Shown here piece after piece: positions 1-7,776 of a DNA stretch of 64,000 nt; the first letter of the stretch is position 1, and each line of letters begins with the position of its first letter. The notes beneath the pieces were generated by a model. The model saw only the letters and a program-made list of their open reading frames with translations, was not told the DNA's origin and ran no database searches. This stretch comes from Dictyobacter formicarum. GTDB lineage: Bacteria > Chloroflexota > Ktedonobacteria > Ktedonobacterales > Ktedonobacteraceae. Location: positions 1-64,000 of the forward strand of contig NZ_BNJJ01000027.1 in assembly GCF_016587435.1 (NCBI RefSeq), in the 5' to 3' direction. Both the position numbers and the translations under genes were made by a program.

Positions 1-2
1 AC

Positions 3-785
3 GTGACGGGCTATGACTTCGCGTTGGCAAACTATCAACAGGATTTTGTGACACGTGCGCGTAAACAGTCAACCGTGTACGGGCCTGATACCGTGAACCT
101 GGATAGCCGCATACCCTCCTATATGCGCTTTAGCTCCGGTGCCTCGCCGATCTCCTGCCGTATTTATAACAAGACATTAGAAATTGTCCAGAAGTCGCAT
201 AAAACCTGGATGTACGATCTCTGGAAGAAAGGGACAGTCGGTCCCTATGGTGGGAAGTGGGACGGCTCCTCTCCTGTCTGGCGCAATGAGTTTCATATCA
301 CGCGCTCATTTCTGCATAACCTGGCGGTGCCTATCGAGGGTGCTTATGATCTCCTCAATCATTTCCCTTCGCTGTGGTCGTATGCAGCTGGCCGGGCCGA
401 TGGTGACGCTGATGGTGATGCTGACGGCTGGCTGCGCTATGTGATGCCAACAGAAGATAGTAACCGCTCTCGCTGGCCGACACATCCGGCCTGGGTAGTT
501 CTTCAGTCGGCGTTTTCTGAACCATCTGAGCCTGACCTGGGTCCGGTGGTTCGTCGGCGCATACGTGAGAAAAATCTTGAGCGTGGCCTGGCCGGGATTA
601 TTGGCTATACATCAACGTTGTCGGCCTGGCTCGGCGGTGAATATGCTGCGCCTGGCGCTGATATGTCTTTGACCTTCCAATGGCTCTATGATCATGGTCA
701 AGAATACCTGGATGAAAAAGGCCGTGATTTCCTGGCAGAAGTTCGGAGGAAACAGCAGATTTATAACTCTGAGGATATTCAGTAG
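3..785 (+). CDS. Replication initiation protein of an integrative element (partial)
   Basis: The open frame runs off the left edge, so the GTG at position 3 is only the first possible codon in view and the N-terminus is missing. About 260 residues are visible. The stretch SCRIYNKTLEI followed by a tryptophan-rich segment and WRNEFHITRSFL resembles the core of the Rep_trans/replication initiation factor family of rolling-circle plasmid and phage initiators. An acidic Asp-Gly repeat lies near residue 135. The neighbour downstream is a tyrosine integrase followed by a tRNA 3' end, which fits an integrative, self-replicating element. Family assignment is from recall of the motif pattern. The catalytic tyrosine cannot be placed because the N-terminal half is outside the window. 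Confidence 0.55.
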   Translation: MTGYDFALANYQQDFVTRARKQSTVYGPDTVNLDSRIPSYMRFSSGASPISCRIYNKTLEIVQKSHKTWMYDLWKKGTVGPYGGKWDGSSPVWRNEFHITRSFLHNLAVPIEGAYDLLNHFPSLWSYAAGRADGDADGDADGWLRYVMPTEDSNRSRWPTHPAWVVLQSAFSEPSEPDLGPVVRRRIREKNLERGLAGIIGYTSTLSAWLGGEYAAPGADMSLTFQWLYDHGQEYLDEKGRDFLAEVRRKQQIYNSEDIQ

Positions 786-830
786 CAAAACCAACCGTTA
801 GGAATGCTTCCCAGGATGGCATCGTATCTA

Positions 831-857
831 GGCCGGCTAGGACTCGAACCTAACCTA
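831..857 (-). other. tRNA-like 3' arm (T-arm and acceptor) on minus strand
   Basis: Read on the minus strand, this segment has the T-arm form TAGG-TTCGAGT-CCTA followed by a GC-rich tail GCCGGCC, as at the 3' end of a tRNA. No complementary 5' acceptor (GGCCGGC) occurs within 100 bases upstream on that strand, so it is not a complete tRNA. It may be a captured tRNA fragment inside the mobile element or a chance match. Confidence 0.25.
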
Positions 858-976
858 CTGGAGCTTCTTTTCACACACGGCTATTACACGAAGCTGTCCT
901 GGGAAGTCACAATGGTTACCCCTTTAGTATAGCTTGTAGCACGATTAAAATCTAGTACATGTACAGAGGTAACTTT

Positions 977-1981
977 ATGCTCATACGAGAAGCAATAAAA
1001 CTGTTTATTGAGTCCCGTGAATTAGACAACTGCACAGCAAAGGGCATAAGAACGTATGATGAGCGGCTACGCTACTTTGTTGGCTGGCTGGAAGCCAATC
1101 ATGGTATCGAGGATCTTGATGATCTGCGCCTGGATCATCTGCGAGGCTGGATAGCTCATCTGAAAAAACATCCTTCGGAACGAACAAAACAGCCTCTCAG
1201 TGATCGGACTATACACAGTTATGGCAAAGCTCTCCTTGTATTCTGCCACTGGATCGAACAAGAGGAAATGATTGACAAGCCAATTAGCACGCGTTTCAAA
1301 CTGCCGAAGTTCGAAAAGAAATTTATTCCTACATTTAACACAGATGACGTTGAGAAGCTTCTAGCGGCATGCGAAGAGGGAGACGAGACTAAACCGTCGC
1401 TGCGTAAGGCATTGACCGCTAGAAACCGGGCTATTGTCAGTCTGTTCCTCGATACCGGGATACGCCTGAAAGAATTGGCGGGTTTGAGGTTGCGGGATAT
1501 TGATAAAAACGCCTATGTGCTCCTGGTGCATCGCAAGGGGAACAAGTGGCAACAGGTTCCGGTGTCGAGGGATGGCTTTAAACCGCTCCATGTCTACCTG
1601 ACTAAGCATCGTCCCTTCCTGGCTCAAAGTGATGTCGCTCATAAAGATGATTCTGTCTTCTTGAATAGTGAGGGCGGTGCTCTCAGTTATGGTGGTATTG
1701 AGTCTCTTTTTAAGCGACTAAAGACGAGAACGGGTATTGATGGGAAGCGGGTATCTCCGCATAATTGTAGGCGGTATATGGCGACGACCCAGCTGCGCCT
1801 GGGCCGCAGTCCTTTGGATGTTCAACGTCAGATGGGACATACCACTTTGTCGATGACGAATGAATATGCATCGCTGACTGTGGAGCACCTGAAAAAGTCC
1901 CATGAAATGTATTCTCCACTCCGGGCAAAAGATCAGGATGAGGAGGAAAATATTGATGATGGATACTGGAATGCAGACTAA
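977..1981 (+). CDS. Tyrosine recombinase/integrase (phage integrase family)
   Basis: Site-specific recombinase of the lambda-integrase fold. The ATG at 977 is preferred over an in-frame ATG at 959 because AGAGG at 965-969 is well spaced for 977. The N-terminal SAM-like core-binding domain covers roughly residues 1-100. The catalytic domain carries TGIRLKEL (catalytic Arg about residue 163), the beta-hairpin Lys in RKGNKW, PHNCRR (His about 262, Arg about 265), MGHTT and the tyrosine nucleophile in TNEYASL (about 297). All six catalytic positions are present, so the enzyme should be active. It lies between a replication initiation gene and a tRNA 3' end at 2102-2129, which is the usual placement of an integrase next to its attachment site. 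Confidence 0.9.
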   Translation: MLIREAIKLFIESRELDNCTAKGIRTYDERLRYFVGWLEANHGIEDLDDLRLDHLRGWIAHLKKHPSERTKQPLSDRTIHSYGKALLVFCHWIEQEEMIDKPISTRFKLPKFEKKFIPTFNTDDVEKLLAACEEGDETKPSLRKALTARNRAIVSLFLDTGIRLKELAGLRLRDIDKNAYVLLVHRKGNKWQQVPVSRDGFKPLHVYLTKHRPFLAQSDVAHKDDSVFLNSEGGALSYGGIESLFKRLKTRTGIDGKRVSPHNCRRYMATTQLRLGRSPLDVQRQMGHTTLSMTNEYASLTVEHLKKSHEMYSPLRAKDQDEEENIDDGYWNAD

Positions 1982-2063
1982 AAATAGTGCATTTTTGAGA
2001 CTGCTGACTACGCAAAAAGGCAGTTGTCTCTAGTGTTGTGAACCAGCTTGAGAAGCCGATTTA

Positions 2064-2129
2064 TGGGGTATCTGAAAGCTACTTACTCTGGATCAGTTAA
2101 TTGGGGTTCGAATCCCTGTACCCCAGCCA
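2064..2129 (+). other. Element/chromosome junction: tRNA 3' end (att site)
   Basis: 2102-2129 is a tRNA 3' end: T-stem TGGGG, loop TTCGAAT, CCCTG, acceptor strand TACCCCA, discriminator G and an encoded CCA. It is followed at once by a terminator. Integrases commonly target tRNA 3' ends, leaving one such fragment at the distal end of the element. A perfectly complementary 5' acceptor strand TGGGGTA occurs at 2064-2070, so the whole 66-nt stretch could fold as a tRNA lacking a D-arm. However, no convincing anticodon stem is visible between them. I read it as the attachment-site remnant, with the 5' match either chance or a built-in mimic. Confidence 0.6.
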
Positions 2130-2131
2130 GC

Positions 2132-2162
2132 AGAGGTAGTGAATAACTACCTCTTTTTTTGT
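2132..2162 (+). terminator. Rho-independent terminator after tRNA fragment
   Basis: Stem AGAGGTAGT (2132-2140), loop GAATA, stem ACTACCTCT (2146-2154), followed by a run of T residues. It sits directly after the tRNA 3' end and most likely belonged to the original tRNA gene, so chromosomal sequence starts no later than here. Confidence 0.8.
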
Positions 2163-2269
2163 TTTTTTTATCTCCCCACCTTTTTCTTCTCGTTAATTTT
2201 CTGGCAGCAATGCGTTTATGTAGCATAATGCTTAGTAATAATAACTGAGATGAAATTGAGGTGTATACT

Positions 2270-3454
2270 GTGGCAAGAGAAACCCGGCTTCTTCCAGAAA
2301 CAAAAAAATCGGATGTGCAGGCTGCTAAGTGGGCTCGGCGTCTCTATATTCCTCTGGCGCTCCTCGCCTGGATCGCTCTGGCTGCCGTAATTCTATGGGG
2401 AGCCAGCCATATTGCGCGTGCTTTGCTATTGCTCATTATTGCTGCCATCCTGGCCTATGCTATCGCGCCAGCTGTCAAACTTCTTGAGCGCATTATGCCG
2501 CGCTTTGCGGCTATCGCCATTGTCTATCTGGTCGTACTTGGTGCCATCAGCACCTTCACTTACTTTGCGATTGCGACGACTATCCATCAGGCCGGTTCGC
2601 TTTCAAGGGAGTTGATGGATCTGCTCTCCCCTCAGAAGGGACATACTACGCCCCTGGAGCAGACGCTAATTCACTATGGCATTTCGGCCGATCAGATTGC
2701 TGAAGCGCGCCGCCAGTTGACTACGTATATTGGCGAGTTTTCTAAGCAGGCGCTTCCATTACTACAAAGTGTTCTGGATTTTGCCATTGACATTATTGTG
2801 GTCGCGGTACTGAGCATCTATCTCTTAATTGATGGTTCACGGGTTGCAAAATGGGCCCGCAACAATACTCCAACAGCGACACGGGCCAGTTTCTTTCTGG
2901 ATACACTACAACGCGTTGTCGGTGGCTACATTCGTGGACAGGTGACGCTGGCTGCCTTGATCGGGATACTGGTATGGATTGGTATGCTACTCCTGCATGT
3001 ACCTTATTCCGTTCTGCTGGGTGTGCTCGCCTTTGCGATGGCTTTTGTACCGGTCCTGGGAACGCTGGTTTCTGGCGCGGTGTGCGTCCTGCTAGCTTTG
3101 ACGCAAGGCTGGATCATTGCTATGGGGGTGTTGGTTTACTTTATTGTCATCCATGTTATTGAAGGTGAATTAGTTGGTCCACGCATCGTTGGTAAGGCTA
3201 TTGGCCTGCATCCTGTTGTGTCTCTCTTTGCATTGATCGCTGGTGGCGAACTCTTTGGTGTCTGGGGAGCGCTTTTTGCTTCTCCGCTCGCTGGCATTAT
3301 TCAAGCGCTGATTATTACGTTCTGGACCGAGTGGCGTCAGTCTCATCCTGAACAATTTCAGACCGAAGAGGAGCAACTTGAAGATGAGGTGGCAGACGTA
3401 GCAACTGAGATTGACGCTCATCCCACAGAAGATATTGAGCAACCTGCCAGATAA
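2270..3454 (+). CDS. AI-2E family transporter (PerM-like permease)
   Basis: Membrane protein of about 394 residues with the AI-2E transporter/YdiK-PerM layout. There are two N-terminal helices (roughly residues 25-75), a third helix, a soluble linker around residues 120-165, then a run of hydrophobic helices ending near residue 350. The family signatures GGYIRGQ and HVIEGELVGPRIVGKAIGL are clear. The tail after residue 355 is acidic. GTG at 2270 is the preferred start because TGAGG at 2257-2261 is spaced 8 nt from it, whereas GTG at 2261 overlaps that ribosome binding site. Members export small molecules or ions, and the substrate cannot be read from sequence. It stands alone just outside the integrated element. 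Confidence 0.85.
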   Translation: MARETRLLPETKKSDVQAAKWARRLYIPLALLAWIALAAVILWGASHIARALLLLIIAAILAYAIAPAVKLLERIMPRFAAIAIVYLVVLGAISTFTYFAIATTIHQAGSLSRELMDLLSPQKGHTTPLEQTLIHYGISADQIAEARRQLTTYIGEFSKQALPLLQSVLDFAIDIIVVAVLSIYLLIDGSRVAKWARNNTPTATRASFFLDTLQRVVGGYIRGQVTLAALIGILVWIGMLLLHVPYSVLLGVLAFAMAFVPVLGTLVSGAVCVLLALTQGWIIAMGVLVYFIVIHVIEGELVGPRIVGKAIGLHPVVSLFALIAGGELFGVWGALFASPLAGIIQALIITFWTEWRQSHPEQFQTEEEQLEDEVADVATEIDAHPTEDIEQPAR

Positions 3455-3582
3455 ATTGCACAATCTTTGTACATACTTTGGACTTAGTATTGCTCTGTTT
3501 TTTCCGCCGTTATGTATCATTGAAATGGCTGTGATAACATATCTCAGATATGGTTGAGATAGCCCTAAAAGCCGTTCTATAT

Positions 3583-3614
3583 TAGCAATGCTTACTCTAG
3601 AGTAAGCATTGCTA
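3583..3614. repeat. Perfect 32-bp palindrome
   Basis: Every base from 3583 to 3614 pairs with its mirror around the centre TCTAGA, giving a 16-bp arm with no loop. No T-run follows on the plus strand (TATATCC), so it is not a textbook terminator. It could act as a transcription barrier after the permease gene or as a dimeric protein-binding site. Confidence 0.8.
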
Positions 3615-3908
3615 TATATCCACCTTCTCATCCTTCCTTCCTGATTCTGTCCTATCTACTAGCTGCCACAGGTCAATAGATGAGCTGGCTATTGCGAAAA
3701 ACACTGGCGCGTTAACTCTCCTGGATTACAAAATCAAGGCACAAACAATTGCTTTAACTGACTTCTAAAGCCACTTTAGCGCTTGTTAAAATTGTGGGCG
3801 GCGGCATTGTTACCTCCTACTAATTTGCTTGCCAAACTGCTCGTATCAGGTTCTGTTTTGTAGATTTGAATAGAGCGACACATGTAAAAATTAGTGAGCA
3901 TGCACACC

Positions 3909-3937
3909 TTGTTCACATGTATACCTTATGTTATATT
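3909..3937 (+). promoter_or_regulatory. Putative sigma-70 promoter for the ECF sigma gene
   Basis: TTGTTC (3909-3914), a 17-base spacer, then TATATT (3932-3937). It would give a leader of about 40 nt before the ATG at 3984. Pattern match only. Confidence 0.4.
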
Positions 3938-3983
3938 TCTGTATATGGTTTGCACAATAATCTCTACAGGAGGATAAATTCAC

Positions 3984-4751
3984 ATGAGCACTGCCCCAGC
4001 CCAGCTCGAAATTCAAGAGACAATTTTGGTGATGGATGAGGTGCCCGAATTGGCCACCGTGGAAAATGATGAAAATGAGGCTGACAATCAGGATGCTGAG
4101 GATACCAGCGATGCTGAGGATGTTGAGGATCCACTGGACAAATCCGAACTCCTGAAGCAGGAAGCATTGGTGACTCGCGCTATCCTGGGCGATCATGAGG
4201 CTTTTGGCGAAATTGTTGATCAGTATAGTACACTTATGTTGCGCACGGCTTCTATGATCGTTGGCGATCGCGATATTGCAGAAGATGTGGTTCAGGATGC
4301 ACTTATTCAGGCCTGGCATCATCTGGCTGATCTGCGTAAAGCTGGTGCTCTCCGTCCATGGCTCATGCGTATTGTTGTCAATCAGTGTATTAGCTTCAAG
4401 CGGCGCCTGGCCCGTACCAGTGCTTTTATGCGTCAGGCTTTATCAGAACAAGAAGCCGATTTGATTGCTCAGGCTGCGGATGATCACAAAGGCCGCATGG
4501 AGAGAGATTGGGATCTGGCACGAGCAATCGAAAGCTTGCCGTTGAAGCAACGTGTGGTGATTGTATTGCACTACTATAATAGCATGACGCTTCCCGAAAT
4601 GTCGCAGACATTGCAAACGTCTGAAAATACTCTTAAGAAACGTATTCAGGCGGCTTTGACAAACCTGCGCCGCATCTTACGCTCTTCTAATATGGAGGAT
4701 GAGGCAGACTCAGCACGACGCATACCCGGCTTCGTAACTTCTGCAGCGTAA
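3984..4751 (+). CDS. RNA polymerase sigma factor, ECF (sigma-70 family)
   Basis: The 255-residue protein has sigma region 2 at roughly residues 62-125 (GDHEAFGEIVDQY, then DIAEDVVQDALIQAW) and region 4 at about 180-235 (LPLKQRVVIVLHYYNSMTLP with the helix-turn-helix TSENTLKKRI). It lacks regions 1 and 3, as ECF sigmas do. An unusual acidic N-terminal extension of about 55 residues, rich in Glu and Asp, precedes region 2 and is of unknown role. AGGAGG at 3970-3975 supports the ATG at 3984. No anti-sigma gene is adjacent. Only a 29-codon frame follows, so regulation may be in trans or through the acidic extension. Confidence 0.85.
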   Translation: MSTAPAQLEIQETILVMDEVPELATVENDENEADNQDAEDTSDAEDVEDPLDKSELLKQEALVTRAILGDHEAFGEIVDQYSTLMLRTASMIVGDRDIAEDVVQDALIQAWHHLADLRKAGALRPWLMRIVVNQCISFKRRLARTSAFMRQALSEQEADLIAQAADDHKGRMERDWDLARAIESLPLKQRVVIVLHYYNSMTLPEMSQTLQTSENTLKKRIQAALTNLRRILRSSNMEDEADSARRIPGFVTSAA

Positions 4752-4767
4752 GGATGGTGAAAATACA

Positions 4768-4857
4768 ATGGATAAACAGATCAGGGGCGATTTACATCGC
4801 GCATTTTATTTTCCTTGCCGGCGCGATGTCTATAATTGCCCCTTCGTTTTTCTTTAG
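4768..4857 (+). CDS. Possible 29-residue small protein after the sigma factor
   Basis: ATG at 4768 with AAGGATGG about 10 bases upstream opens a 29-codon frame ending TAG at 4855-4857, 16 bases after the sigma stop. The product contains two cysteines (FPCRR and YNCP). It could be a small regulator or the remains of an anti-sigma gene. It could also be chance. It overlaps the 3' end of the convergent gene by 4 bases. Confidence 0.22.
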   Translation: MDKQIRGDLHRAFYFPCRRDVYNCPFVFL

Positions 4858-5546
4858 CGCATACATGTTCTCTGCCAGTATTGTAAAATATCCTCGATTA
4901 TACTAATTTCACAGTGTACTTGAAAAATATTGCGCCTCACAGCCTTCCGTAAAAGCCCTACTATATCCGCTTCTAATCGCTGCTGCGTTGCCAGCGTGAG
5001 AATTCCCCGCTCAGTTCCAATTGGTACACAACGATAACGACAGGCTAATTCATATGGAAATAGCTGTAGTAGGCGTTTCGTTGGGTAGCGGTTTAAAAAA
5101 GCCAGGTATGGCCATGGTTCGGATTGGTATCCCAGGCATGTGTTGCTATTGATCCCTGGTGTATTATTCTTCTCTGCTGTTTCTAGCTGGCTGGCTTCGA
5201 TCATAACCGCCTGCGCTACCTCCCAATCATCTCGAATGCGCTGTATGAGAGCCTGGGCCGCCTCTGCATAAACGATTTGGACATCAACCTGCAGATGGAC
5301 TAATAAAGCTGAAATACGCTGCGCTACTGCTTGCGCTCCCTCTAAAGGGGTCATAGGTAAGAGTATGGCACAGCTGTGCATGGCTTCAAGTAGAATGATG
5401 CTATCATTGCACCGAATAATGCGTCGGATTCCCTGTGCAGCACGCTGCAGCACGTGTTGAGACTGATTCTCTGTTTGAATATAGATCAATGCCGTGCAAT
5501 TTTTTTGTATATACGCGAGATCAGCCTCGCCGACCTTCTCCACCAT
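4854..5546 (-). CDS. Degenerate GGDEF-like plus MshEN (T2SSE_N) domain protein
   Basis: Start taken as ATG at 5546 because AGAGGGG lies 5 bases upstream; a TTG at 5573 is less likely. The protein has about 230 residues. Residues 25-115 follow the GGDEF fold pattern (IRRIIRCNDSIILLE, then CAILLPMT and a helix with AQRISALL), but the GGDEF signature itself is replaced by LEAMHS, so cyclase activity is not expected. Residues about 155-228 resemble the MshEN/T2SSE_N domain: FPYELACRYRCVPIGTERG, LTLATQQ, then an ILQYW end. MshEN domains elsewhere bind cyclic di-GMP. A longer paralogue with the same order lies at 51887-52906. The role is inferred: a signalling adaptor. Confidence 0.55.
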   Translation of the reverse strand: MVEKVGEADLAYIQKNCTALIYIQTENQSQHVLQRAAQGIRRIIRCNDSIILLEAMHSCAILLPMTPLEGAQAVAQRISALLVHLQVDVQIVYAEAAQALIQRIRDDWEVAQAVMIEASQLETAEKNNTPGINSNTCLGYQSEPWPYLAFLNRYPTKRLLQLFPYELACRYRCVPIGTERGILTLATQQRLEADIVGLLRKAVRRNIFQVHCEISIIEDILQYWQRTCMR

Positions 5547-5943
5547 CCTGTCCCCTCTACTATAACGATACAAAATTATGCAGTGAAAATCAGATATATG
5601 CTAACATCATACAGATCAGCCTGGTCAGCCATACTCATGATCACGGTTGCAATTAGGTTAAAAGCTAATAATACAGGTAGAGAATTTTTTCATATCTTTT
5701 TTCTTCAATTCTTAACAATACTCATCTAATATCAACGTGTTCATAACCACACCAGTACCATAAATTCATGGACATACGGCATAATTTGATGCATTATGGT
5801 ACAATTATAACCGTTTGTAAGCTTTCTGGGTAAAAGAGGTGTAAAAGTTATCTACCCGGAAATGGTCGCCCGCGATGGACCACATATGCTCAGTCGACGA
5901 AAGGAGGCGCGCTCCCTCTCCTGTCTGCAGGTAGGGTCTGCGC
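5547..5943. other. Intergenic region, AT-rich, nothing definite
   Basis: No supported gene. TACCATAA (5757-5764) and TTATGGTA (5794-5801) form an inverted pair spaced about 30 bases, and AAAGGAGG at 5900-5907 lies too far from the next ATG to serve as its ribosome binding site. No terminator with a T-run was seen. Confidence 0.4.
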
Positions 5944-6315
5944 ATGATTTTTATGATGACAGAAACAGATTGGACAATTACCTGGCTGGCACCTTTGATG
6001 CCCGAAGCAGCTATGATTCCGGGGGGCGATGTATTTCTTAAGTCGAGTCAACAATCTTCTTTAGTGGCTTTGCATGATCATACGCCAGGACTGCTATTTT
6101 CAACCCCGGGTACACTGGTCACCGTTGCGCAGCAGATGGTAGCACGCCAGACTATAGAAGGCGGTGAAGAGACAATCCAGAAGGCTGATACAGTGGCGGA
6201 GTCAACAGAAGCGGACTCACAACCAGTGAACGAGGATTTTGTGGCCTCCGGTCCACACATAGATCAGGATTTTGTGGCCTTCCTGGATATGGAGGCGGAA
6301 TCTTTTATATTATAA
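5944..6315 (+). CDS. Hypothetical small acidic protein
   Basis: Not recognised. The 123-residue product has a hydrophobic or aromatic N-terminus (WTITWLAPLMP), a Val/Ala-rich centre and a strongly acidic C-terminal third with a partly repeated DFVA unit (EDFVASG, then QDFVAFLDM). GGTAGGG about 9 bases upstream could be a ribosome binding site. Alternative in-frame ATGs lie at 5953 and 5956. It is followed 90 bases later by a flippase gene on the same strand, so it may belong to the exopolysaccharide locus. Confidence 0.45.
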   Translation: MIFMMTETDWTITWLAPLMPEAAMIPGGDVFLKSSQQSSLVALHDHTPGLLFSTPGTLVTVAQQMVARQTIEGGEETIQKADTVAESTEADSQPVNEDFVASGPHIDQDFVAFLDMEAESFIL

Positions 6316-6404
6316 AGAGTACATCTGTTGGTAAAGAGTAGCGGGCCGGGAAAAACTATATCTTTCTGTATCTGCAAGGAGTTGCGACATAAGGAAGCAT
6401 ATAT

Positions 6405-7760
6405 ATGGTGGGTGGAAGGGATACGTCATTGGCACAATCGCGTACAAATATTGGACAACAGGCATCTACGACGAATCTGCATAATTCTCGTATCTGGCAA
6501 AATGTTATCCTCACTGGCTCTACTTTAATTAATATTATTATTTATATGATCATTGCCCACGCATTGGGGCCTCGTTTGTTCGGTAGCTATCTTTTCACAC
6601 AGTGGTTGGCAACGGTGACGATTCCGGTGATTGGTACTGGGATGTCAACGCTCTCCAGTCGACAAATTGCTGCTACTCAGAGTCGCGAATCTCCACGTTT
6701 AATGGCGGGCATTTTTTACTTTTTATGGTATCGCCAGCATCGAAGCATTCTGCTCTATTGCCTGGTCTATGTGGTGCTCTCATTTGCTTTGACGCATATC
6801 TTCCATGACTTTACACCGGGATTGTTGTTGCTCTCTAGTCTGGCTACTCTCCCTTTGCTCTTGAGTAGTGTGGCAGGTATCACTTTGAGGAGCCTGCGGC
6901 GCTCTGATTTGCTGACAATGTTGCATCTTTTCGGCAATTTGTTGACATTGCTCTTTATTATTATTTCAACCCAGGTAAATGGCGAACCAGTTGAGGCTTT
7001 TATCCTGGCGTTTGCGCTGTCGAACACTATTACTCTGGTTCTGGCTGTCGTTTGTGTGATGCATTTGCTGCCCCTGGACCAGGCATTGGCCCCGGGTATT
7101 TTTTTGCGCGAGCGGCTGGCGCGTAATATGCACCAATCGCGCTTTCATTTCGCGCTGGATGCGATTGTCTGGCAGAGAAGTGAGTTGCTGTTGCTGGCGT
7201 GCTGGTATCATCCAGAAGAGCTGGGATTTTATGCTTTGAGCGCGATCATCAGTACCAGGATTATTGGGCTGGCCCCTTCGCTCTTTTCCCAATGGATATT
7301 TCCTCTATTTGTACGCTATTTGCCCCGCCATCGCTATCTCAATCAATATGATGCTTTTGTGCGCACATCATGCTATATCATTTTTCTGGCGGTTCCGATC
7401 TGCACCTTGCTGATCCTGCTCAGCCCGGCTATGGTATCCGCTTGCCTGGGTAGCGCCTACCTTCAAATGGTTAAACCATTGCGCATTTTGTTGATTGCGG
7501 CTGTCTTTGGCAGCATAGCCACTGTCGGGCTTACCCATATGGCTAGCCATGAACAATACGATTCTCGCCACTTGCAACATGTTCAGCGTGAGTTCAATAT
7601 CGGAGTGGCAGCCCTCAAAATTCTGCTGGCCATTCCGCTGATAATTTTTTTTGGGATGACAGGAGCGGCGCTCGCCAGCGCGCTGGCACAGATTATTTCT
7701 GCATTGATCTCTATTCTGCTCTGCAAAAAATTACTGCTGCGACATAATACCTTGCTCTGA
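6405..7760 (+). CDS. Oligosaccharide flippase (Wzx/MATE-like polysaccharide exporter)
   Basis: A 451-residue integral membrane protein with about 12 hydrophobic segments beginning near residue 33. The N-terminal helix followed by AHALGPRLFGSYLFTQWL matches the polysaccharide biosynthesis protein/Wzx family, whose first helices carry a conserved LG-x-x-x-FG-x-Y motif. Such proteins move lipid-linked sugar units across the cytoplasmic membrane. AAGGAAG at 6391-6397 supports the ATG at 6405. Only 16 bases separate it from the following glycosyltransferase gene, so they probably form an operon for a cell-surface glycan. Confidence 0.8.
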   Translation: MVGGRDTSLAQSRTNIGQQASTTNLHNSRIWQNVILTGSTLINIIIYMIIAHALGPRLFGSYLFTQWLATVTIPVIGTGMSTLSSRQIAATQSRESPRLMAGIFYFLWYRQHRSILLYCLVYVVLSFALTHIFHDFTPGLLLLSSLATLPLLLSSVAGITLRSLRRSDLLTMLHLFGNLLTLLFIIISTQVNGEPVEAFILAFALSNTITLVLAVVCVMHLLPLDQALAPGIFLRERLARNMHQSRFHFALDAIVWQRSELLLLACWYHPEELGFYALSAIISTRIIGLAPSLFSQWIFPLFVRYLPRHRYLNQYDAFVRTSCYIIFLAVPICTLLILLSPAMVSACLGSAYLQMVKPLRILLIAAVFGSIATVGLTHMASHEQYDSRHLQHVQREFNIGVAALKILLAIPLIIFFGMTGAALASALAQIISALISILLCKKLLLRHNTLL

Positions 7761-7776
7761 TCAAAGAGGAGAGAGT

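Larger units (their letters stand above)
3455..3983. other. Intergenic region with a 32-bp perfect palindrome
   Basis: No convincing gene. It contains the palindrome at 3583-3614 and, near its right end, a promoter-like pair for the following sigma factor (both listed separately). The remainder is AT-rich without recognisable structure. Confidence 0.6.
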
